Source of the DNA: Thozetella sp. PMI_491
Lineage: Eukaryota; Ascomycota; Sordariomycetes; Chaetosphaeriales; Chaetosphaeriaceae
Direction: 5' to 3'
DNA length: 64,000 bases
Assembly (NCBI GenBank): GCA_021432635.1
Contig: MU270059.1
Coordinates: 332,003-396,002 of the forward strand
Of the stretch, positions 48,559-59,751 are shown piece after piece; positions within the stretch are counted from its first letter, which is position 1, and every line of letters starts with the position of its first letter. The translations under genes and the position numbers were made by a program. The notes beneath the pieces are model-generated. The model was not told the origin of the DNA, did no database searches, and worked only from the letters and a program-made list of their open reading frames with translations.

Positions 48559-49925
48559 ATGGCGATTTTTGACAGCTGGCTCGACATACCCAAAGGATCG
48601 CACTTTTCGCGAGCAAATATACCGTTCGGAATCGTGACCACTCCGTTATCAACTGAGAAGCACGCAGCAGTCGCCATCGGAGACCATGCGTTAAGCTTAC
48701 ACGAGTTCGCCAATCACGATGGTTTCGCCAAGCTGGAAGGCTTCTCCCCTGCACTTGCCGCAACCTTCTTGCAGACAAGCCTGAACGGTTTTGCCGCACT
48801 GGGGCAGGAGGTCCACGGCAAGGTACGGGCGTATTTGCAGGACGTCTTTGCCAAAGATACCCCATATCCCAGCCTCTTGAGAGACAATGTCGAAGCCCAA
48901 AGGGCAAGTCTCTTCCAGAGGGAGCAAGTTACCGTGCATTTGCCCATGAAAATTGGAGGGTACACAGATTTCTTTGCCGGAAAGAACCACGCGTACAACT
49001 GCGGCTGCATCTTTAGGGATCCCGCCAAGGCCCTACAGCCGAACTATCTTCACCTACCGGTAGCTTACAACTCGCGGGCTTCGTCGGTCATGCCCTCAGG
49101 CACGGATGTTCGCCGGCCTCTAGGACAGTTCTTAGACACCCCATCAGGACCCGAGTCCAGCTTCGGGCCCTGTCGCCATCTGGATATTGAGCTCGAGCTG
49201 GGCGCGCTGCTGTGCAAGGGGAACAAGCTAGGCGAGCCCATCGACGTCAACGAGGCCGAAAAGTGCATCTTTGGCTTTGTCTTGCTGAACGACTGGTCTG
49301 CCAGGGACATCCAAGCTTGGGAGGCAGTACCATTGGGCCCGTTCAACGCCAAAACCTTTGCAACGACCATCAGCCCCTGGGTGGTGCTGAAAGACGCCCT
49401 GGAATCGTTTCGCGTTCCAGGCATGGCGAACGAGACCAAGTTGCACCCCTATCTGCAGGAATCGCACGAGGAGAACGTCTACGACATCCATCTCGAAGTG
49501 GAACTAACAAGTAAGCTCGCCATCTACTCCCACTTCGGACGATATGCTAACCAGAGATCCCCCAAGCAATCGACGGCCACACGGCAATTTTGTCACGCAC
49601 AAACGGCAGAAACTTGGTATTTTCTTTTGCACAGATGATCGCCCACCACACAATAGGCGGTTGCTCTCTGCAAGTGGGCGATTTGCTCGGCTCGGGAACA
49701 ATCAGCGGCACGGAGCCGGGCACGCTTGGCTCCCTGTTGGAGGCCTCCAATGGTGGAAAGAAAGCATTTACTTTATCTTCCGAGATCAAGCGCACTTTCT
49801 TAGAAGATGGGGACCGTGTTACCATTCGTGGGTGGTGTGGGGACAAGGATATGGAGCTAGTTGGGTTTGGGGACTGCACGGGAACCATCTTACCAGCACC
49901 GAGGCTGTCGTGGCTGGACAACTAA
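48559..49925 (+). CDS. fahA: Fumarylacetoacetase
   Basis: Two exons, 48559-49510 and 49567-49925, 437 codons (436 residues). The N-terminal SH3-like domain (SWLDIPKGSHFSRANIPFGI) and the hydrolase domain are complete. Metal and catalytic positions are visible: Asp and His in YTDFFAGKNHAYNCG, the Glu pair in LDIELELGAL, Asp in LLNDWSARDIQAWE, and the TISPWVV block. The enzyme splits fumarylacetoacetate into fumarate and acetoacetate, the last step of the homogentisate pathway. It is divergently paired with the dioxygenase. The preceding enzyme, maleylacetoacetate isomerase, is not in the window. Confidence 0.96.
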
Positions 49926-50311
49926 GTACTAGAACTCGACTCTCGGTATATCTATATATACTCTCCTTTGTCTTTATTCGCCCCAAGAGGCTACGCCATT
50001 CGGCAGCACCATCCAGCTCTCTTCCAAGGATACTTGCGATTAATCTACTATCATCTGGCAGAAACTACGCAACCCTTAGGAGGCGGTCGAATGCGTCGTC
50101 AGCTATTCGATGCGCTTGACATAAGTCTCACCATAACTTCAGAAGACATAATAATTGGCCTTATTGGTGGTAATTCGGGCATAGGCTCACTCTTCGCTCG
50201 TCTTGGTGGCGACATGAGTTTGTTCTTCATGCTTGAGACGGAGGTCTGTGATTGTAGCAGTCCGCTCGCAGGCAGATCCATAATACGACAAGAGGAAACG
50301 CGCTACGCCAT
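49926..50311. other. Convergent 3' intergenic region
   Basis: About 386 bases between two converging genes. A plus-strand ORF crossing it shows no recognisable domain. Nothing supported. Confidence 0.4.
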
Positions 50312-51170
50312 TTACTGACGTTCTTGTGTCTTCCTAGCAAGCTTCAGAGCCCAATCAACCGTCCCCTTTTCTTGTGACAAGTGTGGAAAATGGTCCGCTT
50401 CGATGCTTGTGACATCCACCTTCCGACCGCTGGTTTCCTCAATCATAGAAATCATCTCTCGCTGAAACTCAGGCGGCCCTGCTAAATCTTTCTCGCACAA
50501 CAAGTACGACGTGGGGATGTTCTTGTACCCTGCGTATGTCAATACGTTGCCGAAACTCTGTGCCGAATGCTTTGCAAAGCTTCTGATCATCTCCTCGCCC
50601 TCTTTAGAGGGCAGACATTGGCAAACAATTTCAGCAGCTGCTGCCGGGTTCTCTGGCATCATCCATCCGTACTCCTACGAGTCTCATGTTAGCTGTGGAT
50701 GAGGTATGGGAGTGGTCGTCGGGGTTTCTACTTACATCGACGCATATGGCTGGCCTTTTGTCGTCCGGAACTCTGCTCAAGAGAGTTGCAGCTGAATGGC
50801 CGATAGCAGGAACAAGGCAGGCCATGTAAGCTAGTTGGACAATGCCCCCAGATTTCCCTCGCGCGCTTCTCTCTGCCTTTCCTAATCCCTCCGTGCACTG
50901 GGACATCGGGACACCGGCGTACGAGTGGCCCATGACGATGACATCTTTGCCTTGGTCTGCGAGCTTCTCGACATGCTGGGCAATCGCTGCTGCATCGTCG
51001 TACATGGAGGGCGCCGGGCAGTTGGCCCCTTCCCCACTGCTTGGTCCGACGGTCGGCGGATGGATGCCGTCAATCTCGTAACCCTCTTTCGAGATGGCCT
51101 CGAAGAGAGACTGGTAGACGCGAAGCGGGGTATACGATCCCGGGATGAAAACGATCGAGGGCTTAGCCAT
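50312..51170 (-). CDS. Alpha/beta hydrolase (AB_hydrolase_6 type)
   Basis: Two exons on the minus strand, 51170-50736 and 50674-50312, 266 codons (265 residues). It shows VFIPGSYTPLRVYQSLFEA at the first strand, nucleophile elbow MGHSYAGVP, the lid region with EYGWMMPENPAAAAEIVCQC, SYLLCEKDLAGPPEFQ at the acid loop, and the catalytic His in ADHFPHLSQ. The family comprises small esterase-like fungal enzymes of mostly unknown substrate. It shares a promoter with the CYP504-like P450, and that promoter carries two CCGCCGG-type sites, so co-regulation is likely. Hydrolysis of an aromatic ester or lactone feeding the pathway is a reasonable guess. Confidence 0.88.
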
Positions 51171-51712
51171 GGCGACAAGGTTTAAAGGTGTGTGGAACAG
51201 CTCAGACGGAGTCTATCACCAGTAAGTTGAACGGAAGTGGAAACCTCGGGACCCCGGCAAGGTGATTCTGGCGCTTAGCTCCAGTCACCCACCATAGGGA
51301 AAGTCGTAGGGAAGCCGGGCCCTGAGGGTTCGAAATGGGTCAGAAAGCTTACGATGAGAGCAAATCGGTGCTGCCCGCTTTGCTCCGCAATTGGCCCTAG
51401 ATATTTTCGCTTACATTCTCGGGGCTTGTTTTAATAGAGCGTTGTCCTTCGGCATGGGGAAGGCCCCGTTCCCGATCGAACCAGCCGCCGGAAGGTCCGG
51501 TGGGCCCAGCGGGACCAGTCGTGCCGTGCGAAAATAGATCCGGCGGATGTCCCACTAGTCTATGGCGGACGAATGACCACTGTTCGATGCATAAGTCAGG
51601 CGTAACGTATCAAAACATGCTGTGCTAACTACAGCGAATTCCAAGGGGCCAGTGTATCAATATTCAGTCTCCCAGAACAGTAGAGAGCTCTGTTTTCTCG
51701 CACCCATCTGCC
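51171..51712. promoter_or_regulatory. Bidirectional hydrolase/P450 promoter with two CCGCCGG-type sites
   Basis: 542 bases between divergent starts. CCGCCGG occurs at 51485-51491 and CCGGCGGAT at 51540-51548. An ACTAGTC element follows at 51554-51560. The nonamer is the exact reverse complement of the ATCCGCCGG in the hmgA/fahA promoter and identical to the site at 40791. Confidence 0.55.
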
Positions 51713-53537
51713 ATGCAGGAAAAGATCGCCGAAATGCTGCAAATGACGGCAGCCAGGTTTCAATCCATTGCCTCACTAGGCGATCTCCCGCCGTCTCTCT
51801 ACACCTGGGTGGCTGTTTCTGCGGCACTCGCCGTTTTAGTTCTCAACCTGTGGGATAGCACGGATATACCTTTCATTAAACATCTCCCGTCCGTCCCTGG
51901 TCTTCCCATAGTAGGGAATCTCATCCAGCTGGGTACCGAGCAGCCGAGACGATTGGCCGATTTGTCCAAGAGGTATGGGCCAGTGTTTCAAATCAGGCTG
52001 GGAAACAAGGTAAGTCCCAAAGCGTGGCAAACCGGGATGTGGCGATTGACCCGATACCAGAGATTCGTTGTGGCCAACAGCTTCGAGTCCGTCAAGCAGC
52101 TCTGGATCAACAACCAGTCTAGCCTGATATCCCGGCCTACACTACATACTTTCCACGACGTCCTTTCATCGACACAGGGGTTTACCATCGGGACGTCTCC
52201 GTGGGACGAGTCTTGTAAGCGGCGACGGAAAGCCGCCGCTGCGGCTTTGAATCGACCATCGGTTGTCTCCTACATGCCCTTTGTCGACTTGGAATCCTAT
52301 GCTAGCATCAAAGAGCTTGCGCAACAGCTGGGGCAACGCGATGCAGCGGTGGACCTGGACCCTTATCCGTTGTTCCAGCGACTTGCCCTCAATCTCAGCT
52401 TAACCCTCGGGTATGGATTCCGCATAGGTGGCGCTGTTGATAACGAGCTCCTGCGAGAGATAATCTCGGTGGAGCGAGGAATCAGCACGCTCCGTAGCAC
52501 TAGCAACAACTGGCAAGATTTTGTGCCTTTGCTACGACCTTTTTCCAGAAGAACAAACGAAGCATCAGATCTCCGACACCGCCGAGATACTTATCTAGAA
52601 TACCTATTGCAAAAGCTGAAGGAGAAGATCGCAATGGGGACAGACGTACCTTGTATCACCGGCAATATCCTACAGGACCCCGATTGCAAACTCACCCATG
52701 GTAGGCGTCTGCTTGTTGCAACCTGTTTGGTGTCTCTGAATTCGGTGTGCTGATTAGTCCAATTTAGCGGAAATAAAGTCAATCTGCGTGACCATGATCG
52801 CGGGAGGACTAGACACCACCCCGGCGTCTATACTACTAGGAATTGCCGTTCTTGCCGGACCTCAGGGTACCGGTCTTCAAAAGAAGTTATTGGACGAAAT
52901 TCACGATGCATATCCGGACGGAAATGCCTGGGGAAAGTGCTTAGAAGATGAGAAGTGCGAGTATATGAAAGCCTTTTGCAAAGAGGTGCTCCGCTTCTGG
53001 ACTGTCATTCCCTTGTCCCTACCCCGCGTAAGCATCAAAGACATCGTGTGGCAAGGTGCCACTATCCCTGCCGGCACTACATTCCTCATGGTAAGGTCGA
53101 TCGAAATGCTACTGTAGTTTGTATAGAGCGCTGACGAGAGGTGTTGCTATCAGAATGCCTGGGCAGCCGACTTTGACCCGACCCATTTTGAATCTCCACA
53201 CGAGTTCTGCCCAGAGCGGTTTCTCGACATTCCAGATGGATCAGGGACACAGCACTTTGCCTTTGGGGCTGGATCTCGCATGTGCACGGGCTCGCACCTA
53301 GCCTACCGGGAGATGTACATCACCTTCGTACGCATACTTCTCGCGTTCGAAGTGGTACCCGCCGTAGATATATCGCTGCGACCAATCTTGACGGGCCCCC
53401 TTGAGTGCAACGCCAATCCATCAGGCTTATCGATAGAGCCGAAGCCCTTCAAGGTTGGCTTTCGCATACGCGAAAGCGCTTGTCTCGACAGGTGGTTCGA
53501 GCAAAGCGAACTCGCTACAAAGCATGTCGAGCGGTAG
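51713..53537 (+). CDS. Cytochrome P450, CYP504-like (phenylacetate / hydroxyphenylacetate hydroxylase family)
   Basis: Four exons: 51713-52009, 52061-52700, 52768-53090 and 53154-53537, exactly 548 codons (547 residues). An N-terminal membrane anchor (YTWVAVSAALAVLVLNLW) precedes HLPSVPGLPIVGNLIQLG. The I-helix reads AGGLDTTPAS, the ExxR motif KEVLR, and the haem loop FGAGSRMCTGSHLAYRE. NAWAADFDPTHFESPHEFCPE-type text and the ending EPKPFKVGFRIR closely resemble CYP504, which in Aspergillus (phacA/phacB) hydroxylates phenylacetate or 3-hydroxyphenylacetate toward homogentisate. Linkage to hmgA and fahA makes this function likely. Which of the two activities it has cannot be told from sequence. 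Confidence 0.93.
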
Positions 53538-53763
53538 AATTTTCCGAGTGGCGCACCGGCTCCATGCTTAGTATGCATTTTGAATCCGGGTGGACGTAAA
53601 TAACTACAAGATAGATTGAGGAATCAATCTTCCATCATCTATACTTTACCTATGCATCTGGCAGTTTAATCGCCCCGGAGACTGAAGGACAATCTTTAGT
53701 GCTCCATCCGACAGAAACACTTGCGCGTTCCACGGTTACGCACGCACCATCCTCGCAACATGC

Positions 53764-54072
53764 ATGGAGTCGCGCACCGAGGCGATCCGTGTTCTTCCTG
53801 ACTCTATACCACTTGCTCATGGCTGCATCTTACGATTCAACAAATGTGACGATGTAATCTGCCTCGCACAGCTTGCGTCAAGTGCCGGAGAAGGTGTGAC
53901 TACAATCTTAGGAGCCCAGCATCGGAACGACAAGGCGGACCAGTGGCTTGAGCGGTTGGGCAAGGTGCAAAACCTTGCAATTGAGTTGCGTAATACAAGC
54001 TTCATCTACGACTCCAGCCTGCGCAAAGAAGAACTAACTAAACCTACTGCCGCTATTCCTAGCCGCATTTAG
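53764..54072 (+). CDS. Unrecognised short ORF
   Basis: 102-codon ORF with reasonable codon texture (CDDVICLAQLASSAGEGV, QWLERLGKVQNLAIEL) but no family I recognise. The next 500 bases contain further protein-like pieces in broken frames, for example a charged helix ending MIYFREGVEPPYDL at about 54550. It may be part of one decayed gene. Confidence 0.25.
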   Translation: MESRTEAIRVLPDSIPLAHGCILRFNKCDDVICLAQLASSAGEGVTTILGAQHRNDKADQWLERLGKVQNLAIELRNTSFIYDSSLRKEELTKPTAAIPSRI

Positions 54073-55621
54073 TGGTCTCGAATGGTTCTTCCTAGTGCCA
54101 CGGCCATCGCCGGATAATCCTGAGACGGTGACATGCTGTCTAGACTAAGCTAGTAAGGACGACGAAGAGTAGGAAGACGACGAATGGTTGGGTCTTGAGG
54201 TGGAGGACGTAGATATGCAACGGAGGATGGGAATAATCGGGAGTTGGTTGAGGATGTCCTAGTCGAGTATGACAACTGTCAGGTTGTCAGCGGAGATTGG
54301 CTTCGTGGCGAGAACGGCTTGAGCGATTGGTATCGTTAGGTGCCCGACTGTACGACCTGGGACTTCTCGAACAAATATCGTGCGGGCGCACTTTGAAGAG
54401 AAGACGATGAAAGCAGACCAGCTGAAAGATAAACTGAGGGACCTAAGTAGACAGTCAGATCTGACTGATGTCGAAAAGAAGAGATTAGAATCGGCGAGGG
54501 TAGAGGTGATGATTTATTTCCGAGAAGGTGTTGAGCCACCGTATGATTTATAGACACCATTGCCTGATTATGTACTGAAATGCCGCTTGGGGCTGACAAC
54601 TCGTAACTTCTCTTTTTAGATAGGCCTGTCACATCTTTTACCCCTCATTTTTTGTACCTGTTATCCTGTACAAAGAGAAACAAAATCAAGCAACTATTAT
54701 TAGAGATAGAAGGTACCTGAATTCGACCCTCTTAGACATTCGCAGCTCGTGCACAAGTGCCGTTCTAGTCAGTAATCTCAACAGGCTCCCTAATTGTTAG
54801 GGGCCCCCCCACCCCCCCCGGTGCATTACGCAGTACAGGAAGGCTGCCTGACTGGACTGGTATGTTGAAACTCTGAGCCTCTGCAGTTACAGCGGCGTAG
54901 CGTTCATATGTGTAGTGTCAGTCGTTCAGTCAGGATTTGGGCTGAGAGGCACTCAGCCAAGGTGCTTAATGATTGGCTATGCAGGTGCAACCTGGATCTA
55001 ACCATTCTTTCTTCCGGCATACATAGCAAACAACTATTATCTTCCCATATTGCCGATCAAGTGACATAGCGAGACTTGAAGCTACCAGGATACTATACGA
55101 AACCATAGCCAAACTAGCCCGCGTTTCTTCCTCTCAAGACTCATGACCCTGACCCTGGATAACTATCCCTATACCCTACGCAACCAATTTATCAAAGGCC
55201 TAGATACCCTATATATTTTAATAAGAAAAGCGGTTTCGTGGCCATTGTATGTATTGGATTGCTGAAGCAAAGTCACGAGTCTGAGCCAGAGTTCCTTCTA
55301 CCGAGAGAAGGGTGATTGCAATTGTACACGTACAGTACAAGCCGGGCAGTATGTCAATATTTGGATACCATCCACAAGCTTCTGGTCATTCTCGCAGACG
55401 CACCTTTTCACTGTCGCATCATAGTCGGATCGACCCCAGAATCACTTGGACCTCTTCATCCAGCCGCGTCAGGGGTTTACCAAGAATATATACGGCCTCT
55501 ACGAGTACGGACTATTAACTAGTATTGTAGGGGTCAGCGGGCCGAATGGGAGGGACCCGTTGTATGGAACTGTAAAGGAGGGTGAGGGGGGAAGGCGCTT
55601 TGTCGAGCTCTACGAGTTTAT
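54073..55621. other. Relic-rich stretch without intact gene
   Basis: Contains an acidic/charged broken frame (54150-54550) and a C-rich run with two poly-C blocks near 54803-54820. AT-rich DNA then reaches 55300. Two small overlapping ORFs at 55312-55522 are not recognisable. Confidence 0.35.
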
Positions 55622-55954
55622 ATGATAAGCCAAGAGGGTACTGACCCACCATGCTGCTCTGATGTACAGAACGGCTCCCACCCCATCACATTCAACACTC
55701 GACCAACCTTTCGCACTATGACTGGAACCGGATTCGCCGTCGTATCAAGACGCATCAGGTCCGAGAAAGTACTCAGAAAGCTCGGAACGGCCCGGATTCA
55801 GCTCGAGCACTTGGACTTCCCGCACTCGAAGCGTCTAGACCCCAAGAACGTCGAGCGGCTCAAGACCTTGTTCCGCGGTGAGCGGGGTTGCCGGCCTGAG
55901 GATGTTGACTCTCTTTGCTGCCCAGAGATTTCCCCTGGTGACTGTCCGGTTTGA
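55622..55954 (+). pseudogene. Fragment resembling DUF3723 proteins
   Basis: 110-codon ORF. Its second half reads QLEHLDFPHSKRLDPKNVER followed by KTLFRGERGCRPEDV, which closely resembles the opening of the fungal DUF3723 family. The family continues for several hundred residues; here the similarity stops within a few codons and a stop follows. I call it a truncated copy. DUF3723 genes are typical of repeat-rich, lineage-specific regions. The family assignment is from memory of its motif. Confidence 0.4.
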
Positions 55955-56880
55955 TGGTATGGCCTATTCGCGATTAGGTCAACGTCAACGCTGATGCTCC
56001 CTCCTAGGAAGGAGAAGTAAATTGATCTCTGGATGAAGAATGAAATTTGGCTCCTGCCTGCTGATTGACCCGTGTAGCCTGTCTAGGAACATGAGAGCTT
56101 TGTCTCGAGGTTGATCCGAGGATATTGGTAGGCTGTAGCGGTTCGGCACCGGGCTGTACTTGTCGACTTCGAAATCATGCATGTCTTTGTAGCCTTGTGT
56201 TAGCTGAGCCGTGGAGATTGTGTCTGCCACCTGTGTTATACACACTTTTAAGTATCAAACTTATATTCTCCTGGCTTGCCGGCCGTCGTGAGAAGATGAC
56301 GAGCCATCTTCTGGTCTGGGTTCTGTTGTAGCAACTTCTAGATCTTAGAGCTGTAAAACCCAAGGCTGTAGGGCCAAAGAAGCAAAATCGAATAATACTC
56401 TTTTGTTTACCCTTGTCCCTCTAGGCCTAGCCAGCTTCTGCTTCCTGTCAGTAGTTATATCAGGGTATTTATAGCGTATAGAGCTACAGCTGCCTATATA
56501 ACAAGTCAAACCAGTCGGCTCTGTTTAAAGTTACAAGTCTTGTAGAAGTTAGTGAGACCTGTACCTAAAAGGAGCCCCCCTCAAAAACATCGTCTAAAAA
56601 AGCATTCTCCAGTGCCAATCGCAAGGTCTCTCTACGGTAGAGGCGCACCAATCTCTTTATAGAATCTGCTGCTACCTAAATATACTTAAGGTTCTTAAAA
56701 AATATATAGAGAGATGCGACTAAGCAGTAGGCGGTTACACAGCAGATTCAAGCATAGAAGACCAATCTCTCCTACTCGCTAAAGCCACGGAGTATTTGGT
56801 CAGTCCTGGCGAGCTCACAGAGACGATCGGCTTCGGCTGAGCATGCACCAGGCGCCTTGTTTTCTACAGCCAGAAACGGT
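55955..56880. other. AT-rich stretch without supported gene
   Basis: About 930 bases, increasingly AT-rich from 56.4 to 56.75 kb with no open frame of interest. Probably degenerate repeat DNA. Confidence 0.4.
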
Positions 56881-57660
56881 TTATTCCCGTGTCTTCCTAG
56901 AAGTCTGAAGTCTTGGATGCAGCAGGTAGCCGGCCCTGACGACGTCCCGCCCAGCGAAAGCCGGCCCTACAAAGAAATGAAAGCCATGACCTTGGGACTG
57001 TACAACAACAGGGTTTCCTAACCCGCAGATCAAGTACAACCTGTCACCGGCCCGAGCATCACACGGCCTCACGGCAAAGTATCTACTGGGTGGGGAGTTG
57101 GTCGACTCCAAGTCAGACGCAAGTCCGAACGAGAATATGCAGCGTTCGAAGTGTATCCTAATACAGGCCATCACTTCTTCTTGGTGAAGTTGATACACTT
57201 CTCGTCGAGCGGTCCGAAGGGAGCGAGGGGTCGTTGCTGACATCTGAACGGTGGTCAAGAGTTGGTCCATTAAGTCAAAGGACGAATGGCCGGAAGGCTA
57301 GACAAGCGTAGAGACGAATCTCTTACACTCGTCCGGGGTAACCCCGGGAACTTGGCGGCTCTCATAATAATGCTCCAGCATCCTCGTGGCTACATCGTTC
57401 AGGTCCTCTGCCGAGTCATCCGCCAAAAATAAGGGATGAGCAGCTTGCTTGAGATGATTGGACGTGGACGCGCCGTAGCCCATCGTGGCTTGCTGCCCCG
57501 CTCCAGCTGCGCGAGAATTGCTGACGGAGGGGCAATTTCTCGACCCAACACTTCTGCGCGTCGCCGCTCCACGAAAGCGATCGATGGGAAACGCTCCTCT
57601 GACCCGTCGCCAGCTGCCATCGCTCACGAAAGGCACGAAGCAGACTCCGCTTGATTGCAC
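56881..57660 (-). pseudogene. Stop-interrupted ORF, HET-like C-terminal part
   Basis: One minus-strand frame runs from 57660 to 56881 and is interrupted only by a TAG at 57300-57298. The upstream half includes DDSAEDLNDVATRMLEHYYE; the downstream half ends RYFAVRPCDARAGDRLYLI, then NPVVVQSQGHGFHFFVGPAF. The pattern of a product-like strand, then GDRLYLI, then a hydrophobic strand and FVGPAF, recalls the C terminus of fungal HET-domain proteins (GDxVxVLxGGxxPFVLR...FVG). The HET domain itself is absent. It overlaps the upstream flank of the exchanger gene. Confidence 0.35.
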
Positions 57661-57858
57661 GTAGATTCACCGTGGTGCTGCGTGGTTTTGCCGCCCCGAC
57701 CGAACGCAACGGTAGCCTCGCCACGACGGTTTCACTGTCTCGAGCCTAGGCACTTTGCAGTTTGTCGCGTCCATGAGAAGCAACTGCTTGTCAGACGCTC
57801 TCTTGACCTATTACCCGCTAGCCTCGATACTACGGACTCTCCGCTCTTTGGGAACCTA

Positions 57859-59636
57859 ATGGCGCAAATCCAGCGCTTGTTCGGGCATACGTTTTCCAAA
57901 AAGAGGTGGCGCGACACCTGGGATGGCGCTGCCCTCGAGGACCAGGCCGGCCGCGGCGACGATGACACCACGGCGCCCATGGCTGAGTTGAGCCACTCTT
58001 TTTCCCATTTCGCGGCACAAAATGAGGCTAGAGATGAAGAAATTAGCTATCATATACATCGGTGTGCTTCGGCGCCGGTTTTAGAAACCCGCAATGCTGC
58101 ACCAGAGCCGCAGGACTTCGATTTACCGCGGTCAGCACTAGCCAGCGAGACGGATGGCAGAGTCGGGCTTCGCCGCTCGCCCGAGTTTGATCGGGTCTCG
58201 ATGTCAGACCATGAGCGCCCCCAGAGAACACCAAGGGCGCAGCGACGACACTTCGCCCCAGTCATCCCGATTATCCCTTTCACAGTTGCGAATCAAATCC
58301 AGAGGACGCTGCTGGGAAGCTGGATAAACATTCTGCTCATTTGCTGTCCTGTAGGATTCTACCTAAACTACGGTCGGGGTAAAACAGTAGAAACTTTTGT
58401 TGTCAATTTCGCCGCTTCTATTCCGCTTAGCTTCATGAGCGAACTAGCCCTAGAGGAGATGGCGAAGCGATTAGGGAAAACATTGGAGCAGCTGCTTTAT
58501 CTGTTTACCAGGTACTAGACTATCTCATCATCTCTCAGCGGAAAAGGCGATCCGCCTGTTCTAACTACCTGGCTCTAGCAATATCGTCCTACTCGTCTCC
58601 TGCATTCTCTTACTCGTCAATGGCCAGAGCGATGTCGTTCAGGTGACCCTGGCGGGGAGCATATTGGCCAATCTATTATTCGTACTGGGGCTCAGCATCA
58701 CAGTTGGGAGCTTTCGACGCACAGAGCAGTTCTTCAACAGATACGCGGCTCGGGTATCGTCCAACATGCTTTCGCTCTCGGCCACAAGTCTCTTGATACC
58801 CACAGCGTCCCGCCTGCTCAACCAGTCCACACCCGAGGGTCTCACGAAGCAGTCTAGAGGGGCTTCTCTCATCCTCATCATTGTGTACTTTCTGTATCTC
58901 TGGTGCCAGCTCCGAACCCACAGAGAGGTTTTCAGAAAAGAGTCGCAAAAAGTGCCTGCCAAGCCTTTCCGGGAGGAACTGCCCGATGGCCGGATCGCCC
59001 AGGGTTTTGTTAACCCCGTTGGCATCATGGGTCATGCCATACCGGCATTTCACGAGAACGAAAGAATTGCGAGAATCCTCCAGGTGCCTCCAGCACAAGA
59101 GGATGATGAGATCCGCGAGGAACCCAAGCTCCACTTCCTCATCGCTGTGACGCTGTTCGCCACGACGACCATCCTTCTCTACTTCTGCATCGACTTTGTC
59201 GTCAACAGCATTGATGCGTTGACAGCGGAAGCCGGAATTTCCAAGACATTCGTTGGTCTGATCCTTCTCCCATTACCGAATTGCGATTTCTCTCCCATTT
59301 TTCACGCTCTGAAGGATGACATGGATGTTACCGTAACTTACACCATCGGAAAGTGCTTGCAGACGGCGCTGTTAGTTACGCCCATGGTTGTCCTCCTGTC
59401 GTGGGGAATGTCCGTCCCAGACATCACCCTGGCATTTGATGGCTTCGGCGTGGTCAGCCTTTTTGCAGCCATCCTCCTGCTCAATTTCCTCATTGTCGAA
59501 GCCAAGGTCAGCTGGTATGGTACCTCGCACGTCTCAGCTCGGGTCGAGCAGTGCTGATTTCATCCACAGGATACAAGGGATACTTCTCTTGGCCGACTGG
59601 GCTCTGATTGCCCTTGCAGCATTCTTTGCGACCTGA
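57859..59636 (+). CDS. CAX-family cation/H+ exchanger homologue lacking the canonical acidic motifs
   Basis: Three exons: 57859-58511, 58579-59514 and 59570-59636, exactly 552 codons (551 residues). The N terminus of about 140 residues is hydrophilic. The membrane part begins IQRTLLGSWINILLICCPVGF and continues FVVNFAASIPLSFMSELALE, both typical of vacuolar Ca2+/H+ exchangers, then AGSILANLLFVLGLSITVGS. Where CAX proteins carry the first GNAVE motif this one reads FTSNIVLLVS, and the second motif (GNAAEH) is replaced by LPNCDFSP. The ending IQGILLLADWALIALAAFF is normal for the family. It was probably derived from a vacuolar exchanger and has lost or changed transport chemistry. Confidence 0.85.
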
Positions 59637-59751
59637 AAGTAGTCGCTCTATACTTGAGGACTCGGTGTTCCTGTGCTTGGTATTAAAGGAGAATTGGGAC
59701 AAGTTGACGTGATATTGTTGATAAAGAAAATCAGCCATGTCTTGTTGACTC

